A stretch of 64,000 bases of DNA, from NCBI RefSeq assembly GCF_002005105.1, contig NZ_MSCV01000002.1:62001-126000 (forward strand). The letters are read 5' to 3'. Every line of letters begins with the position of its first letter. The first letter of the stretch is position 1. The notes under the pieces were generated by a model that saw only the letters and a program-made list of their open reading frames with translations, was not told the DNA's origin and ran no database searches. This DNA comes from Methylocaldum sp. 14B (GTDB lineage Bacteria; Pseudomonadota; Gammaproteobacteria; Methylococcales; Methylococcaceae). A program made the translations under genes and the position numbers. This document shows positions 1 through 8,913 of the stretch, piece after piece.

Positions 1-720
<720 letters not shown>

Positions 721-780
721 TCCTGCGAGGCAGCAAATAGGGTAGAAAACCGTTTGCCCTACGCTTACCGTTCTGACCAC

Positions 781-811
781 GAAGAAATCCTGCCTTGTGC
801 AGGATTTCTTC
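781..811. terminator. Perfect 13-bp hairpin between ahcY and metF
   Basis: GAAGAAATCCTGC at 781-793 is exactly complementary to GCAGGATTTCTTC at 799-811, with a 5-nt loop CTTGT. No clean T-run follows on either strand, and metF starts only 13 nt downstream. It may be a terminator or attenuator for ahcY, or an RNA-processing or stability hairpin that separates the two messages. Confidence 0.5.
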
Positions 812-824
812 TATCTGAGATACG

Positions 825-1691
825 ATGACTCCCATGGAATCGCAAAAAAAATATCCGAGAATCTTCAGCCTGGAATTCTTCCCGCCGAAGAATCATGAAG
901 CGGAAGACGCTTTCCGCACGAACCTGGCGAAACTGGCCGCGCTCAAGCCGAAATTCTGTTCTGTGACGTTCGGCGCGGGCGGGACGACGCGGGAGAAGAC
1001 CTTCGAGACGGTGGTCGAAATCCAGCGGAATACCGGCATCGAGGCGGCTCCTCATATCTCGTGCATCGCGTCCACCAAGACTAGCGTGCGGGAGGTTCTG
1101 GAAGCCTATAAAAATCAGGGCATCCGGCATATCGTCGCGCTGCGCGGGGACATGCCCTCCGGCATGCTGTCACCGGGAGAATTCCGTTACGCCAACGAAC
1201 TGGTGGAATTCATCCGTCGGGAAACAGGCGATCACTTCCACATCGAAGTGGCGGCCTACCCGGAAATGCATCCCCAGGCGGCCAGCATGGAGGCCGATTT
1301 GCGCAACTTCAAGCGCAAGGTCGAGGCCGGCGCCGACAGCGCCATTACCCAGTATTTTTACAATCCCGAAGCCTATTTCCGCTTCGTCGACGACTGCGAA
1401 AAAATGGGCATCGACATTCCCATCGTGCCCGGCATCATGCCGATCTCCAATTACACGCAACTGGCCCGGTTTTCCGACGCCTGCGGAGCGGATATCCCGC
1501 GTTGGATACGGAAACGGCTCGAGGTGTTCGGCGATGACCGCAAATCGATCCGCGCCTTCGGGCTGGAAGTGGTGACCGACCTGTGCCGACGGCTGTTGGA
1601 GCAGGGCGCGCCAGGACTGCATTTCTACACGCTGAATCGTGCCGAGGCGGTGTTGGGGATTTGGAGGAATATGGGGATTGCGGCGGATTGA
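825..1691 (+). CDS. metF: Methylenetetrahydrofolate reductase
   Basis: Flavoprotein that reduces 5,10-methylene-THF to 5-methyl-THF, the methyl donor for methionine synthesis. At 288 residues it has the usual bacterial MetF length. The N-terminus FSLEFFPPKN (residues 14-23) is the family signature with the catalytic glutamate, followed by VTFGAGGTTR and the NIVALRGD-type motif (here HIVALRGDMP). Together with ahcY upstream it completes the activated-methyl cycle. The start may be the ATG at 825 or the one at 834; neither has a strong ribosome-binding site, and the hairpin at 781-811 lies just ahead of both. Confidence 0.97.
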   Translation: MTPMESQKKYPRIFSLEFFPPKNHEAEDAFRTNLAKLAALKPKFCSVTFGAGGTTREKTFETVVEIQRNTGIEAAPHISCIASTKTSVREVLEAYKNQGIRHIVALRGDMPSGMLSPGEFRYANELVEFIRRETGDHFHIEVAAYPEMHPQAASMEADLRNFKRKVEAGADSAITQYFYNPEAYFRFVDDCEKMGIDIPIVPGIMPISNYTQLARFSDACGADIPRWIRKRLEVFGDDRKSIRAFGLEVVTDLCRRLLEQGAPGLHFYTLNRAEAVLGIWRNMGIAAD

Positions 1692-1694
1692 GCC

Positions 1695-2258
1695 TCACGC
1701 CCACAAATCCGCCAGCGAGAAGGTGATAGCGTCGAAGGGCGGAACCTTGACCGGATCGTCGTCCTTGAGCGTCGCGATGAGCAACCAGCCTTCCTCGCGC
1801 AACGCGAAGGCTTCCAGGGTATGTACCAGAGGGTCGACCAGCCAGGCGTAGGAAACCCCGTAACGGGCGTACAATGGCAGCTTTCGGGCACGGTCCTTCT
1901 GCTCGGTCGAGGGCGAAAGAATTTCGCACACCCAGTCCGGTACCACTTCGAAACGGTGGTCTTCGGGCAGCGTCGGCATCCGTTCCCGCCGCCAGCCGGC
2001 GAGATCGGGCACGGCGACTTCGGTGTCACGAACGAAGTGGACTTCCGGTTCCACCAGGATCCACCACCCGCCGGGGTCGCCGTAGCGGAATGGCCCACCG
2101 ATTTTGCTCTGCAGACCGGACTCCGCCGCGGCGTGGCGCCCGGCGGGGCGGGGCTGGGTATACAGCTCGCCGTCGAGCACTTCGCCCACCAGGTTTTCCG
2201 GCAGCGCGAGCAAGCGTTCGTAAGGATTCGGAGTCATCAGAGTATGAGGCCGGCTCAC
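1695..2258 (-). CDS. Uma2-family (DUF820) putative endonuclease
   Basis: A 187-residue member of the Uma2/DUF820 family, PD-(D/E)XK-fold nuclease-like proteins common in cyanobacteria and some proteobacteria; the cellular role is unknown. The conserved core is visible: EVLDGELY near the N-terminus, VPDLAGW, VVPDWVCEILSPST and KLPLYARYGVSYAWLVDP. I chose the GTG at 2258 because AGGAGA (complement of 2266-2271) sits 7 nt upstream; the ATG at 2237 has no comparable site. The open frame extends further upstream to 2576 over bioA, but that part is antisense shadow. It lies tail-to-tail with metF, 3 bp apart, and divergent from bioA. Confidence 0.85.
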   Translation of the reverse strand: MSRPHTLMTPNPYERLLALPENLVGEVLDGELYTQPRPAGRHAAAESGLQSKIGGPFRYGDPGGWWILVEPEVHFVRDTEVAVPDLAGWRRERMPTLPEDHRFEVVPDWVCEILSPSTEQKDRARKLPLYARYGVSYAWLVDPLVHTLEAFALREEGWLLIATLKDDDPVKVPPFDAITFSLADLWA

Positions 2259-2312
2259 GACTGTATCTCCTATGCGATCAACGCCATTTTCACTTGATTC
2301 CTGTATTCGACC

Positions 2313-3662
2313 ATGAACAACCACGACTGGTCCAGCCGCGACCTCGCCGTCCTCTGGCACCCCTGCACTCAGATGAAGGACCACGAAGCCCTGCCGCCGA
2401 TACCGATCAAGCGCGGGCAGGGGGTGTGGCTGGAAGACTTCGCAGGCAACCGTTATCTCGACGCCATCAGCTCCTGGTGGGTGAATCTGTTCGGCCACGG
2501 CCACCCTTACATCAAGGCCGCGCTCAAGGATCAACTCGAAACGCTGGAACACGTAATCTTGGCCGGATTCACGCACGAACCGGCGGTCCGGCTGGCCGAA
2601 CGGCTGATCGGCCTTGCGCCGAAAGGACTATCCCGCTGTTTCTATGCCGACAACGGCTCGTCCGCGGTCGAGGTGGCGCTCAAAATGAGCTTCCATTTCT
2701 GGCGAAACGCCGGAAAACCGGAGAAGACCCGCTTCATCGCCTTGAGCAACAGCTATCACGGCGAAACCTTGGGCGCCTTGGCCGTCGGCGACGTGGCGCT
2801 CTATAAGGAGACCTACGAGCCGCTCTTGCTGAAACCCATCACCGTCGAGAGTCCCGACTGCTATCATCGGGAGCCGGGAGAAACCTGGGCGGATTATTCC
2901 CGGCGGAAATTCGCCGAGATGGAACGGACACTCGCGGCTCACGCGGCGGAGGCCTGCGCGGTCATCGTCGAGCCCCTGGTTCAATGCGCGGGCGGCATGC
3001 GCATGTACGACCCCGTTTATCTGAAGCTCTTGCGGGAGGCCTGCGACCGCCACGGCGTGCATCTGATCGCCGACGAGATCGCCGTGGGCTTCGGCCGTAC
3101 CGGAACCTTGTTCGCCTGCGAGCAGGCGGGTATCCGGCCGGATTTCATGTGTCTGTCTAAAGGGCTGACGGGCGGCTACCTGCCGCTGTCCTGCGTGCTG
3201 ACCACCGAGGCGGTCTATGCCGCCTTTTACGACGAATACACCAAGCTGAAGGCTTTCCTGCATTCCCACAGCTACACCGGAAACGCTCTCGCATGCCGGG
3301 CGGCACTGGCGACGCTGGATTTATTCGAGAAGGAGAACACATTGGCAGCGAACCGGCTGTTGGCCGATGCCATGGCAGAATCGGCGGCGGCGTTCGAAGA
3401 TCATCCGCATGTTGCCGAAATCCGCCAAACCGGGATGATTCTGGCCATCGAGCTGGTTAAAAACAAGACGGATCGCGAACCATACCCCTGGCAGGAGCGG
3501 CGCGGGCTTCGCGTGTATCGTCACGGGCTGACGAGGGGCGTGTTGTTGCGTCCTCTGGGCAACGTCATCTATTTCATGCCGCCATACGTCATCACCCCCG
3601 ACCAAATCCGTTTCATGGCGGATGTCGCGGGCGAAGCCATCGATATCGCAACGAAAGATTAG
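2313..3662 (+). CDS. bioA: Adenosylmethionine-8-amino-7-oxononanoate aminotransferase
   Basis: PLP enzyme of biotin synthesis that uses SAM as amino donor to make 7,8-diaminopelargonate. The 449 residues are normal for BioA. Visible motifs are WHPCTQMKD near the N-terminus, SSWWVNLFGHGHP, the class III aminotransferase segment LIADEIAVGFGRTGTLFACEQ, and the PLP lysine in CLSKGLTGGYLPLS (about residues 281-294). The WHPCTQ and SSWW motifs separate BioA from ornithine-type class III enzymes. No other bio genes are nearby. rsmE starts 2 bp after the stop, so the two are probably cotranscribed. Confidence 0.96.
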   Translation: MNNHDWSSRDLAVLWHPCTQMKDHEALPPIPIKRGQGVWLEDFAGNRYLDAISSWWVNLFGHGHPYIKAALKDQLETLEHVILAGFTHEPAVRLAERLIGLAPKGLSRCFYADNGSSAVEVALKMSFHFWRNAGKPEKTRFIALSNSYHGETLGALAVGDVALYKETYEPLLLKPITVESPDCYHREPGETWADYSRRKFAEMERTLAAHAAEACAVIVEPLVQCAGGMRMYDPVYLKLLREACDRHGVHLIADEIAVGFGRTGTLFACEQAGIRPDFMCLSKGLTGGYLPLSCVLTTEAVYAAFYDEYTKLKAFLHSHSYTGNALACRAALATLDLFEKENTLAANRLLADAMAESAAAFEDHPHVAEIRQTGMILAIELVKNKTDREPYPWQERRGLRVYRHGLTRGVLLRPLGNVIYFMPPYVITPDQIRFMADVAGEAIDIATKD

Positions 3663-3664
3663 CT

Positions 3665-4393
3665 ATGCGTGTTTCCAGGCTTTATCTTCAGAAAACGCTC
3701 GAAGAAGGCGCGGTCCTTCGGCTGGACGAGGAAAGCGCCCACTATCTCCGCACCGTGCTTCGGCTCAAAAAAGGGGCCGACCTGACCGTGTTCAACGGCG
3801 ACGGGCGCGAATATTCGGCTCGGGTTTCGGCTATAGGACGCGATGAGGTTCACGTGGAAATCGGCGACGGGCGAAACCGCGAAGTCGAATCGCCGCTCAC
3901 CACTCACCTCGGCCTCGGCATCTCGCGCGGCGAACGCATGGATCTCGCCATCCAGAAAGCGGTGGAGCTCGGAGTGAGCCAAATTACGCCCTTGTTCACC
4001 GAACATTGCGTGGTTCGCCTCGACGATACGCGACGCGGAAACCGGCGCCAGCACTGGCAGAGAGTGACGCGCAGCGCCTGCGAGCAATGCGGCCGGAACC
4101 GCGTACCCGAGGTCGAGGAACCGATCGAGCTTAAGGATTGGGTTGTCGGACGCGAAGGCTTGCGGCTATTTTTCGACCCGCAAGGCGCGGTCGGCCTGAA
4201 GGACCTGCCGCGGCCGGAAGGTTTTGTAAGCATCCTTTCAGGGCCCGAAGGCGGCTTCGCCGAGAAGGAGCGGGTGCTGGCCCGGGAAGCGGGGTTCGTC
4301 CCGGTTCGGCTGGGGCCACGTATCCTCCGGACGGAAACCGCCGTGCTCGCCGCACTGTCGGCGATACAAGCGATTTGGGGCGATTTAGGCTGA
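3665..4393 (+). CDS. rsmE: 16S rRNA m3U1498 methyltransferase
   Basis: SPOUT-class methyltransferase that methylates N3 of U1498 in 16S rRNA. The 242 residues show an N-terminal PUA-like part (residues 1-70) and the C-terminal trefoil-knot SAM site ILSGPEGGFAEKE ... LGPRILRTETAV (about 185-230). The start ATG is 2 bp after the bioA stop, which suggests translational coupling. Nothing unusual seen. Confidence 0.95.
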   Translation: MRVSRLYLQKTLEEGAVLRLDEESAHYLRTVLRLKKGADLTVFNGDGREYSARVSAIGRDEVHVEIGDGRNREVESPLTTHLGLGISRGERMDLAIQKAVELGVSQITPLFTEHCVVRLDDTRRGNRRQHWQRVTRSACEQCGRNRVPEVEEPIELKDWVVGREGLRLFFDPQGAVGLKDLPRPEGFVSILSGPEGGFAEKERVLAREAGFVPVRLGPRILRTETAVLAALSAIQAIWGDLG

Positions 4394-4536
4394 TGCGGTC
4401 GCGCGAGCACATCGTCCTAGAAACGGCAGTTGACCGCTTAGAAGGAATAGAAAAGCCGTATGAATTGTGACCGTCCTACCTGCTACCGATCTCACCGTTT
4501 GGGTGAAGCCGCTACGCACCCGATTGCACGGCTGGC

Positions 4537-6087
4537 CTACTTGATTCCCAGTCGCCTCGCCAGGCGGTACAGATTGCTGCGGTCGAGTCCCAGCCGCCGC
4601 GCAGCTTCCGACCAGTTTTGAGAGGAGCGGTCCAAAGCGGCGCGTATCTCCTGCCGCTGAAGGTCCGCTACGGCTTCCGCCAGAGACCGCGACGTGCCGC
4701 TGGCCGACTCGACCTCTGGCACTCGCTTTGGCGCCGACATGCCCCCAATCGCGAGATCTTCGACCTGGAGCATCACCGAACTCCCGCGGCTCGAAGCGCG
4801 CAACGCTGCCCGGAGGATCACATGCTCGAGCTCCCGTATGTTTCCCGGCCAGCTATAGCGTGTCAGGGCCTCGACGGCCGAAGACGCCAACTGCACCCGA
4901 TCAAGGCCCAGGCGCACCCGTGCCTGATCCAGAAAATGCCCCGCCAGCAACGGTATGTCCTCGATCCGCTCCCGGAGCGGAGGTACATGCAAGGGATAGA
5001 TGCTCAGCCGATGGTAAAGATCGGCTCGGAATCGGCCGGCTTTCACTTCCTCCGCCAAATGACGATTGGTCGCCGCGATGATGCGGACATCGGCCCGATG
5101 ATTCTTGTCCGATCCCAGGCGCTGAATCTCTCCGAACTGCAATACCCGTAGCAGCTTCGCCTGAATCGAGAGCGGCAGTTCACCGATTTCATCCAGGAAC
5201 AAGGTACCGCCGTCCGCGAGTTCGAATTTGCCGGACCGGTCGGCGTTCGCGCCGCTAAAAGCACCGCGCACGTGTCCGAACAGTTCGCTTTCCGCCAGAG
5301 TCTCCGGAAGCGCCGCACAATTGACATGGACCAGAGGCTGGTCGGCGCGCCGCGAACGCGCGTGGAGAGTGCGGGCCACCACCTCCTTGCCGACACCGGT
5401 TTCCCCCGTCAGAAGAACCGTCAGATCGGACCGTGCGACGATATCGATCTCTCGGTTCAGGTCCCGCATGACCGGGCTTTCGCCCAGCATTCGACCACCG
5501 CGCAGCAAGGCTTCCCGCACCAGTTCCCGGCTGACCAGCCCGCGATGATTCGCCAAGGCTTCCAGCGCGTTGATGAAGGTTTCGTAGCGCATCGCCACGG
5601 CGGCTATCGAGGCGAAAATCTCGAATACCCGGTCTTCGATCCCGTCGAAGGCGCCGGGCGCCAGGGAGTCGACCGTTAATACACCGAATAAGTCATCTTC
5701 GGAATACAGGGCGCACCCAACGCAGGAGTGGACCTGCAATCGCCCTCCGGAATCATTGAGCAGCAGCCCGTCGTAAGGGTCCGGCCGCGAATCGTCGGCC
5801 GGAAAGCGGACCGGCTTCCGGGAAGCGAGAGCAGCGGCCAGGCGTGGCTGCTCTTCGGGCCGGAACTGCCGGCCCATGACTTCGGCGTTAAGTCCTTGGG
5901 AGGCGGTAGGCACCAGGACATCGCCCTGACAGCGCAACAAGGCACAGGCATCGTTCCCAACCACCCGGCTCAACGCGGCGAGGAGCCGGGTATATCTCTC
6001 TCTCGACGGCAGGCACGCGGTCAAATCCAGGACAGTGTCGAGCAGAGCGTTCTGCGAATCGCCAAACGTATCGAGTAAAAATGACAT
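4537..6087 (-). CDS. norR: NorR-type NO-sensing sigma-54 activator, paralog 1
   Basis: Bacterial enhancer-binding protein of 516 residues. The N-terminal GAF domain (about 1-170) keeps the non-heme iron signature of NorR: PDPYDG at 102-107, H120 and C122 in HSCVG, and D140 in LTVDS. The AAA+ domain has Walker A GETGVGKE (228-235) and the sigma-54 contact loop GAFSGA (275-280; classical form GAFTGA). A Fis-type helix-turn-helix ends the protein (ARRLGLDRSNLYRLARRLG). E. coli NorR controls norVW; this copy faces an outer-membrane efflux gene across about 500 bp with a -24/-12 promoter. NO sensing is inferred from the conserved ligands. A second paralog lies at 8899-10464. Confidence 0.92.
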   Translation of the reverse strand: MSFLLDTFGDSQNALLDTVLDLTACLPSRERYTRLLAALSRVVGNDACALLRCQGDVLVPTASQGLNAEVMGRQFRPEEQPRLAAALASRKPVRFPADDSRPDPYDGLLLNDSGGRLQVHSCVGCALYSEDDLFGVLTVDSLAPGAFDGIEDRVFEIFASIAAVAMRYETFINALEALANHRGLVSRELVREALLRGGRMLGESPVMRDLNREIDIVARSDLTVLLTGETGVGKEVVARTLHARSRRADQPLVHVNCAALPETLAESELFGHVRGAFSGANADRSGKFELADGGTLFLDEIGELPLSIQAKLLRVLQFGEIQRLGSDKNHRADVRIIAATNRHLAEEVKAGRFRADLYHRLSIYPLHVPPLRERIEDIPLLAGHFLDQARVRLGLDRVQLASSAVEALTRYSWPGNIRELEHVILRAALRASSRGSSVMLQVEDLAIGGMSAPKRVPEVESASGTSRSLAEAVADLQRQEIRAALDRSSQNWSEAARRLGLDRSNLYRLARRLGIK

Positions 6088-6201
6088 TGTTCTTAATCAA
6101 ATCATTTTGTGTGGCGAAATGACAACGATGAGTCGGTCAGTCTTTCTCGTACGATTTGTTTGTAGCTCAGTAACTTATCTGATGACTGACGAGTGCATGT
6201 A

Positions 6202-6212
6202 GTCAAAATGAC
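6202..6212. promoter_or_regulatory. Single GT-N7-AC NorR-like site
   Basis: GTCAAAATGAC is a near-perfect palindrome that fits the GT-N7-AC core described for NorR enhancers. It lies 66 bp upstream of the -24/-12 element at 6278-6294 and in front of norR1. Unlike the norZ promoter there are no three full GGT-N7-ACC copies; scanning 6088-6280 gave only this one. It may be one of several degenerate sites or part of a diverged recognition sequence. Confidence 0.45.
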
Positions 6213-6277
6213 TGTATCTGACAATTTTGCTCAGGATTGCGTTTGAAAGTTTCTCATTTAGTTCAGTTAGTTACAAA

Positions 6278-6294
6278 TTGGCACTGATCCTGCC
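6278..6294 (+). promoter_or_regulatory. Sigma-54 (-24/-12) promoter for the efflux gene
   Basis: TTGGCACTGATCCTGCC matches YTGGCAC-N5-TTGCW with GG at 6280-6281 and GC at 6292-6293, the correct spacing. Transcription would start near 6305 and leave a leader of about 290 nt before the ATG at 6593. The 6088-6592 interval otherwise holds the NorR-like site at 6202-6212 and several scattered TGAC/GTCA words, but no gene I can support. Confidence 0.75.
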
Positions 6295-6592
6295 ACTGTC
6301 TAGCCGACAGGACCGGCCGAAACGGTGCCTAGGGTTCGCCGCCTGCAGCCTAATGGCTGGCGTTCCCGACAAGCCCCCGTCATCCGGAATGCTTCACCAT
6401 CGGCAGCAACCCGTGTGAATCCGTCAGGTACTCACGGCCGGTCTCGTCCAATCGGTCATCGCCGACTTTTCCGAATGCGTGTCGAACGACCCTGCGCAAA
6501 CGCCAGCTTCAGGTGACCAATGAACAGGCCCGGTGCCGCGAGCAATTTCGGCAAACCGGGGCGCCGATAAAAGTTTACTGCGAGGACAGTGG

Positions 6593-8167
6593 ATGCTAGT
6601 GATTTTCTCAGGGCGCCTGCATAGCTGGCGCTTCAACTTGTCCACTCCCGCGTTTGCTAGAGGTCGAAGCCTTTGGGCCGGGCTCGCCGTCGGATGCGTA
6701 CTCCTTGCCGCAGGGTGTGCCTGGATTCCGCCCGGCGGAAAGCGCGCGGAGTTCATGCCCGCCCCCGACATGGCGCATGGATTATCCGAAGCCCGCGAGA
6801 AGGAGCCCCTGACGCCGAGGAGAGCATGGCCCGAAGACCGACGGTGGCGGCAGTTCGATAGTCCCGAACTGAATCGTCTCATGGCGGTGGCACTCAAGGA
6901 CAATCCCGGCCTCAAGGCAGCGGCGGCGAGGCTGCGCCAGGCGCAGGCCATGGCCCGAGTGGAAGGCGCGAGACTTTTGCCTTTCCTGGACGCGGACGTG
7001 GAGTTCGCCAACGAACGGATTTCGGAGAACGGCGTATTCGCCGCGCTCAATCGCGAAGAGGCGGCAGGCGCGAACGTCATTTTCGCCAGCATCAACCCCG
7101 TAAGTCTCCGCTACGAATTCGATTTCTGGGGAAAGAATCGAGCGGCGCTGGAAGCGGCGCTGGGCGAGGCGGAAGCGACCGCGGCCGAACAGGCGGAAGT
7201 CCGTCTGCAGTTGACGACCGCCATCGCCCGAGCCTACTTCCGCGGAGCGGCGCTCAAGCGGCAGCTCGATCTGGCCCGGGAAATGGTGGAGCTGCGTCAT
7301 GAGCTGCTCGAGCTCGCCGATACCCGCTTCGAAAGCGGCCTCACGTCTGCCAGCTCGGTGAAGCGGGCGAACATCGCCCTGGAAACGGCCCAAAAACGAG
7401 AAGCCGGTACCGAGGATCAATTGGACGTGCAGCGGAATCTACTGGCCCGGCTGATGGGTACCAGCCCGGACGAAACCCGCCAACTGTTCGCCAATCCGGT
7501 GACCATCCCGGAAAGAATTCCGCTGCCCACCCGGCTTCCCATAGGCCTGCTCGCGCATCGGCCGGACCTGGCTGCCGCCCTCCATCGGACCGAGGCGGCG
7601 GCGCACAGGATCAAAGAGGCCAAGGCGCGCTTTCTGCCCACGGTCGATCTCACCGCTTTCGTCGGCGTGAATGCCCTGAGGCTCACCACCAAAGGGGCGA
7701 GCTCCCTGGCCAACGTTCTGTTCTCGGGTTCGAGTTTCGCTTACGGGATCGCGCCGGGGCTCAGGCTGCCCTGGTTCGAGGGCGGACGCCTGCGTGGCGA
7801 GCTGTCGGCGCAGCGGGCAGAGTACGACGGAGCGGTCGAGCTCTACAACGACACCTTGGTGCAGGCGATACAAGAGGTCGCAGACAGCCTGAGCAGCTGG
7901 CGCGAGACGCGCAACATATTGGAGGCGCACCTGCGTCTCCTGGTTTCACAGCGGGAAGATCTCGACCTCGCGCAGACGCGCCTCCAAGCCGGACTGGACG
8001 ACCGCCGCACGGTACTCCAGAGCCGGCACGCGGTTCTGAATCAGGAATATGTGCTGAAGAGCCTGGAGACCAACCAACTCGTGGCCATGACCGATCTGAT
8101 CGAAGCCCTGGGCGGGGGATATACGAACAACGCCGACATCACGCGCCCCCAATCGATCGCCGACTGA
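6593..8167 (+). CDS. Outer-membrane efflux lipoprotein (NodT/OprM family), orphan
   Basis: TolC-like exit duct of 524 residues. The N-terminus carries a lipoprotein signal with lipobox LLAAGC (Cys about residue 42), followed by the repeated OEP coiled-coil pattern (LKAAAARLRQAQAMARVEGARLLP; RPDLAAALHRTEAAAHRIKEAK; DSLSSWRETRN). The ATG at 6593 is preceded by GAGGA at 6582-6586; the reading frame runs further upstream to 6533 without a convincing start. NodT members normally sit with an RND pump and a membrane-fusion protein, but neither is present here. It lies behind a sigma-54 promoter and opposite norR1, so induction by NO or a related signal is likely. Substrate unknown. Confidence 0.88.
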   Translation: MLVIFSGRLHSWRFNLSTPAFARGRSLWAGLAVGCVLLAAGCAWIPPGGKRAEFMPAPDMAHGLSEAREKEPLTPRRAWPEDRRWRQFDSPELNRLMAVALKDNPGLKAAAARLRQAQAMARVEGARLLPFLDADVEFANERISENGVFAALNREEAAGANVIFASINPVSLRYEFDFWGKNRAALEAALGEAEATAAEQAEVRLQLTTAIARAYFRGAALKRQLDLAREMVELRHELLELADTRFESGLTSASSVKRANIALETAQKREAGTEDQLDVQRNLLARLMGTSPDETRQLFANPVTIPERIPLPTRLPIGLLAHRPDLAAALHRTEAAAHRIKEAKARFLPTVDLTAFVGVNALRLTTKGASSLANVLFSGSSFAYGIAPGLRLPWFEGGRLRGELSAQRAEYDGAVELYNDTLVQAIQEVADSLSSWRETRNILEAHLRLLVSQREDLDLAQTRLQAGLDDRRTVLQSRHAVLNQEYVLKSLETNQLVAMTDLIEALGGGYTNNADITRPQSIAD

Positions 8168-8242
8168 GAGCGCGCCGGCAGAAACGAGAACCAAGCGCCG
8201 ACGCTGTCCTGTTGAGCAACGCAACAAGCAGAGGCAATCACC

Positions 8243-8515
8243 ATGGCCGATCTGGTACCGAAAAATGATTCGTTAGAGGCGAACCGTGCCGCGCCCAGGC
8301 TCTCCGCTACGGAGCAACCGTCTCCGGAACGGCTCGGCCGAGCCGCGCCGAATCGGGACGGCAACCTGCAATCGAGTGATGTATGGCTATCACGGACTCC
8401 TCTAATGCTATCCCCCAATAAAACCGTCAACCGTTTGGCAATCTCCGCGAGCCATCGTCGCTCGGAGATGCGCGCCGGGAATGCTGACGGAAGCATCTCG
8501 ATCCACCCGAGGTAA
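8243..8515 (+). CDS. Possible small hypothetical protein
   Basis: An open frame of 90 codons with AGAGG about 8 nt before its ATG. Its stop is 2 nt before the start of the membrane protein at 8518, an arrangement compatible with translational coupling. The composition is low in structure (many S, R, N, P), there is no signal peptide, membrane segment or known motif, and I recognise no family. It may instead be an untranslated stretch between the two genes. Confidence 0.25.
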   Translation: MADLVPKNDSLEANRAAPRLSATEQPSPERLGRAAPNRDGNLQSSDVWLSRTPLMLSPNKTVNRLAISASHRRSEMRAGNADGSISIHPR

Positions 8516-8517
8516 GC

Positions 8518-8913
8518 ATGGGAAAAGAAATTCAGATCAGAAGTCTGATCACCCTGGTTCTGTTGGTCATCGCGTTTCAGGGCGATGCTGTTTTTGCCTT
8601 CCTATTGGAAGGACTTCATCTTTTCGTGGAGGTCGTGGAGCTCGCGTCCGAACACCTGCTGGAAACACACTTCGGGCTATCTACCCGAAGCGCGCAAATG
8701 GTCACCGCCTGGTTTGGCCTGGTGGTTTTTCTGGGTCTATCGCCCTTCATCGTCAGAAAGATCACGGCGATCCTCGGCGGGATTGTCGCGGCTGCCAAGG
8801 CGTGGTGGCTGAAAGAACTCGTCACCGCGCGGCAGTGGGCCGACAAGGTTCGCCCGAGGTATTGGGTGATCGCCGGCGCCATTCTGCTCGCGACGTTCTC
8901 ATTTTTCTCTTAG
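8518..8913 (+). CDS. Small inner-membrane protein of unknown function
   Basis: 131 residues with three likely membrane segments: about 9-28 (LITLVLLVIAFQGDAVFAFL), 61-85 (VTAWFGLVVFLGLSPFIVRKI onward) and 113-131 at the extreme C-terminus ([16 protein letters not shown]). GAGGT sits 4 nt before the ATG. It is in the same direction as the sigma-54-driven efflux lipoprotein and before the convergent norR2, whose last 15 bp overlap its 3' end. I do not recognise the family; the location suggests it belongs to the norR1-controlled unit. Confidence 0.7.
   Translation: MGKEIQIRSLITLVLLVIAFQGDAVFAFLLEGLHLFVEVVELASEHLLETHFGLSTRSAQMVTAWFGLVVFLGLSPFIVRKITAILGGIVAAAKAWWLKELVTARQWADKVRPRYWVIAGAILLATFSFFS

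Noticed and set aside
2259-2576. Upstream extension of the Uma2 frame
   Set aside because: It lies antisense to bioA and lacks family similarity; a GTG with AGGAGA at 2258 is a better start.
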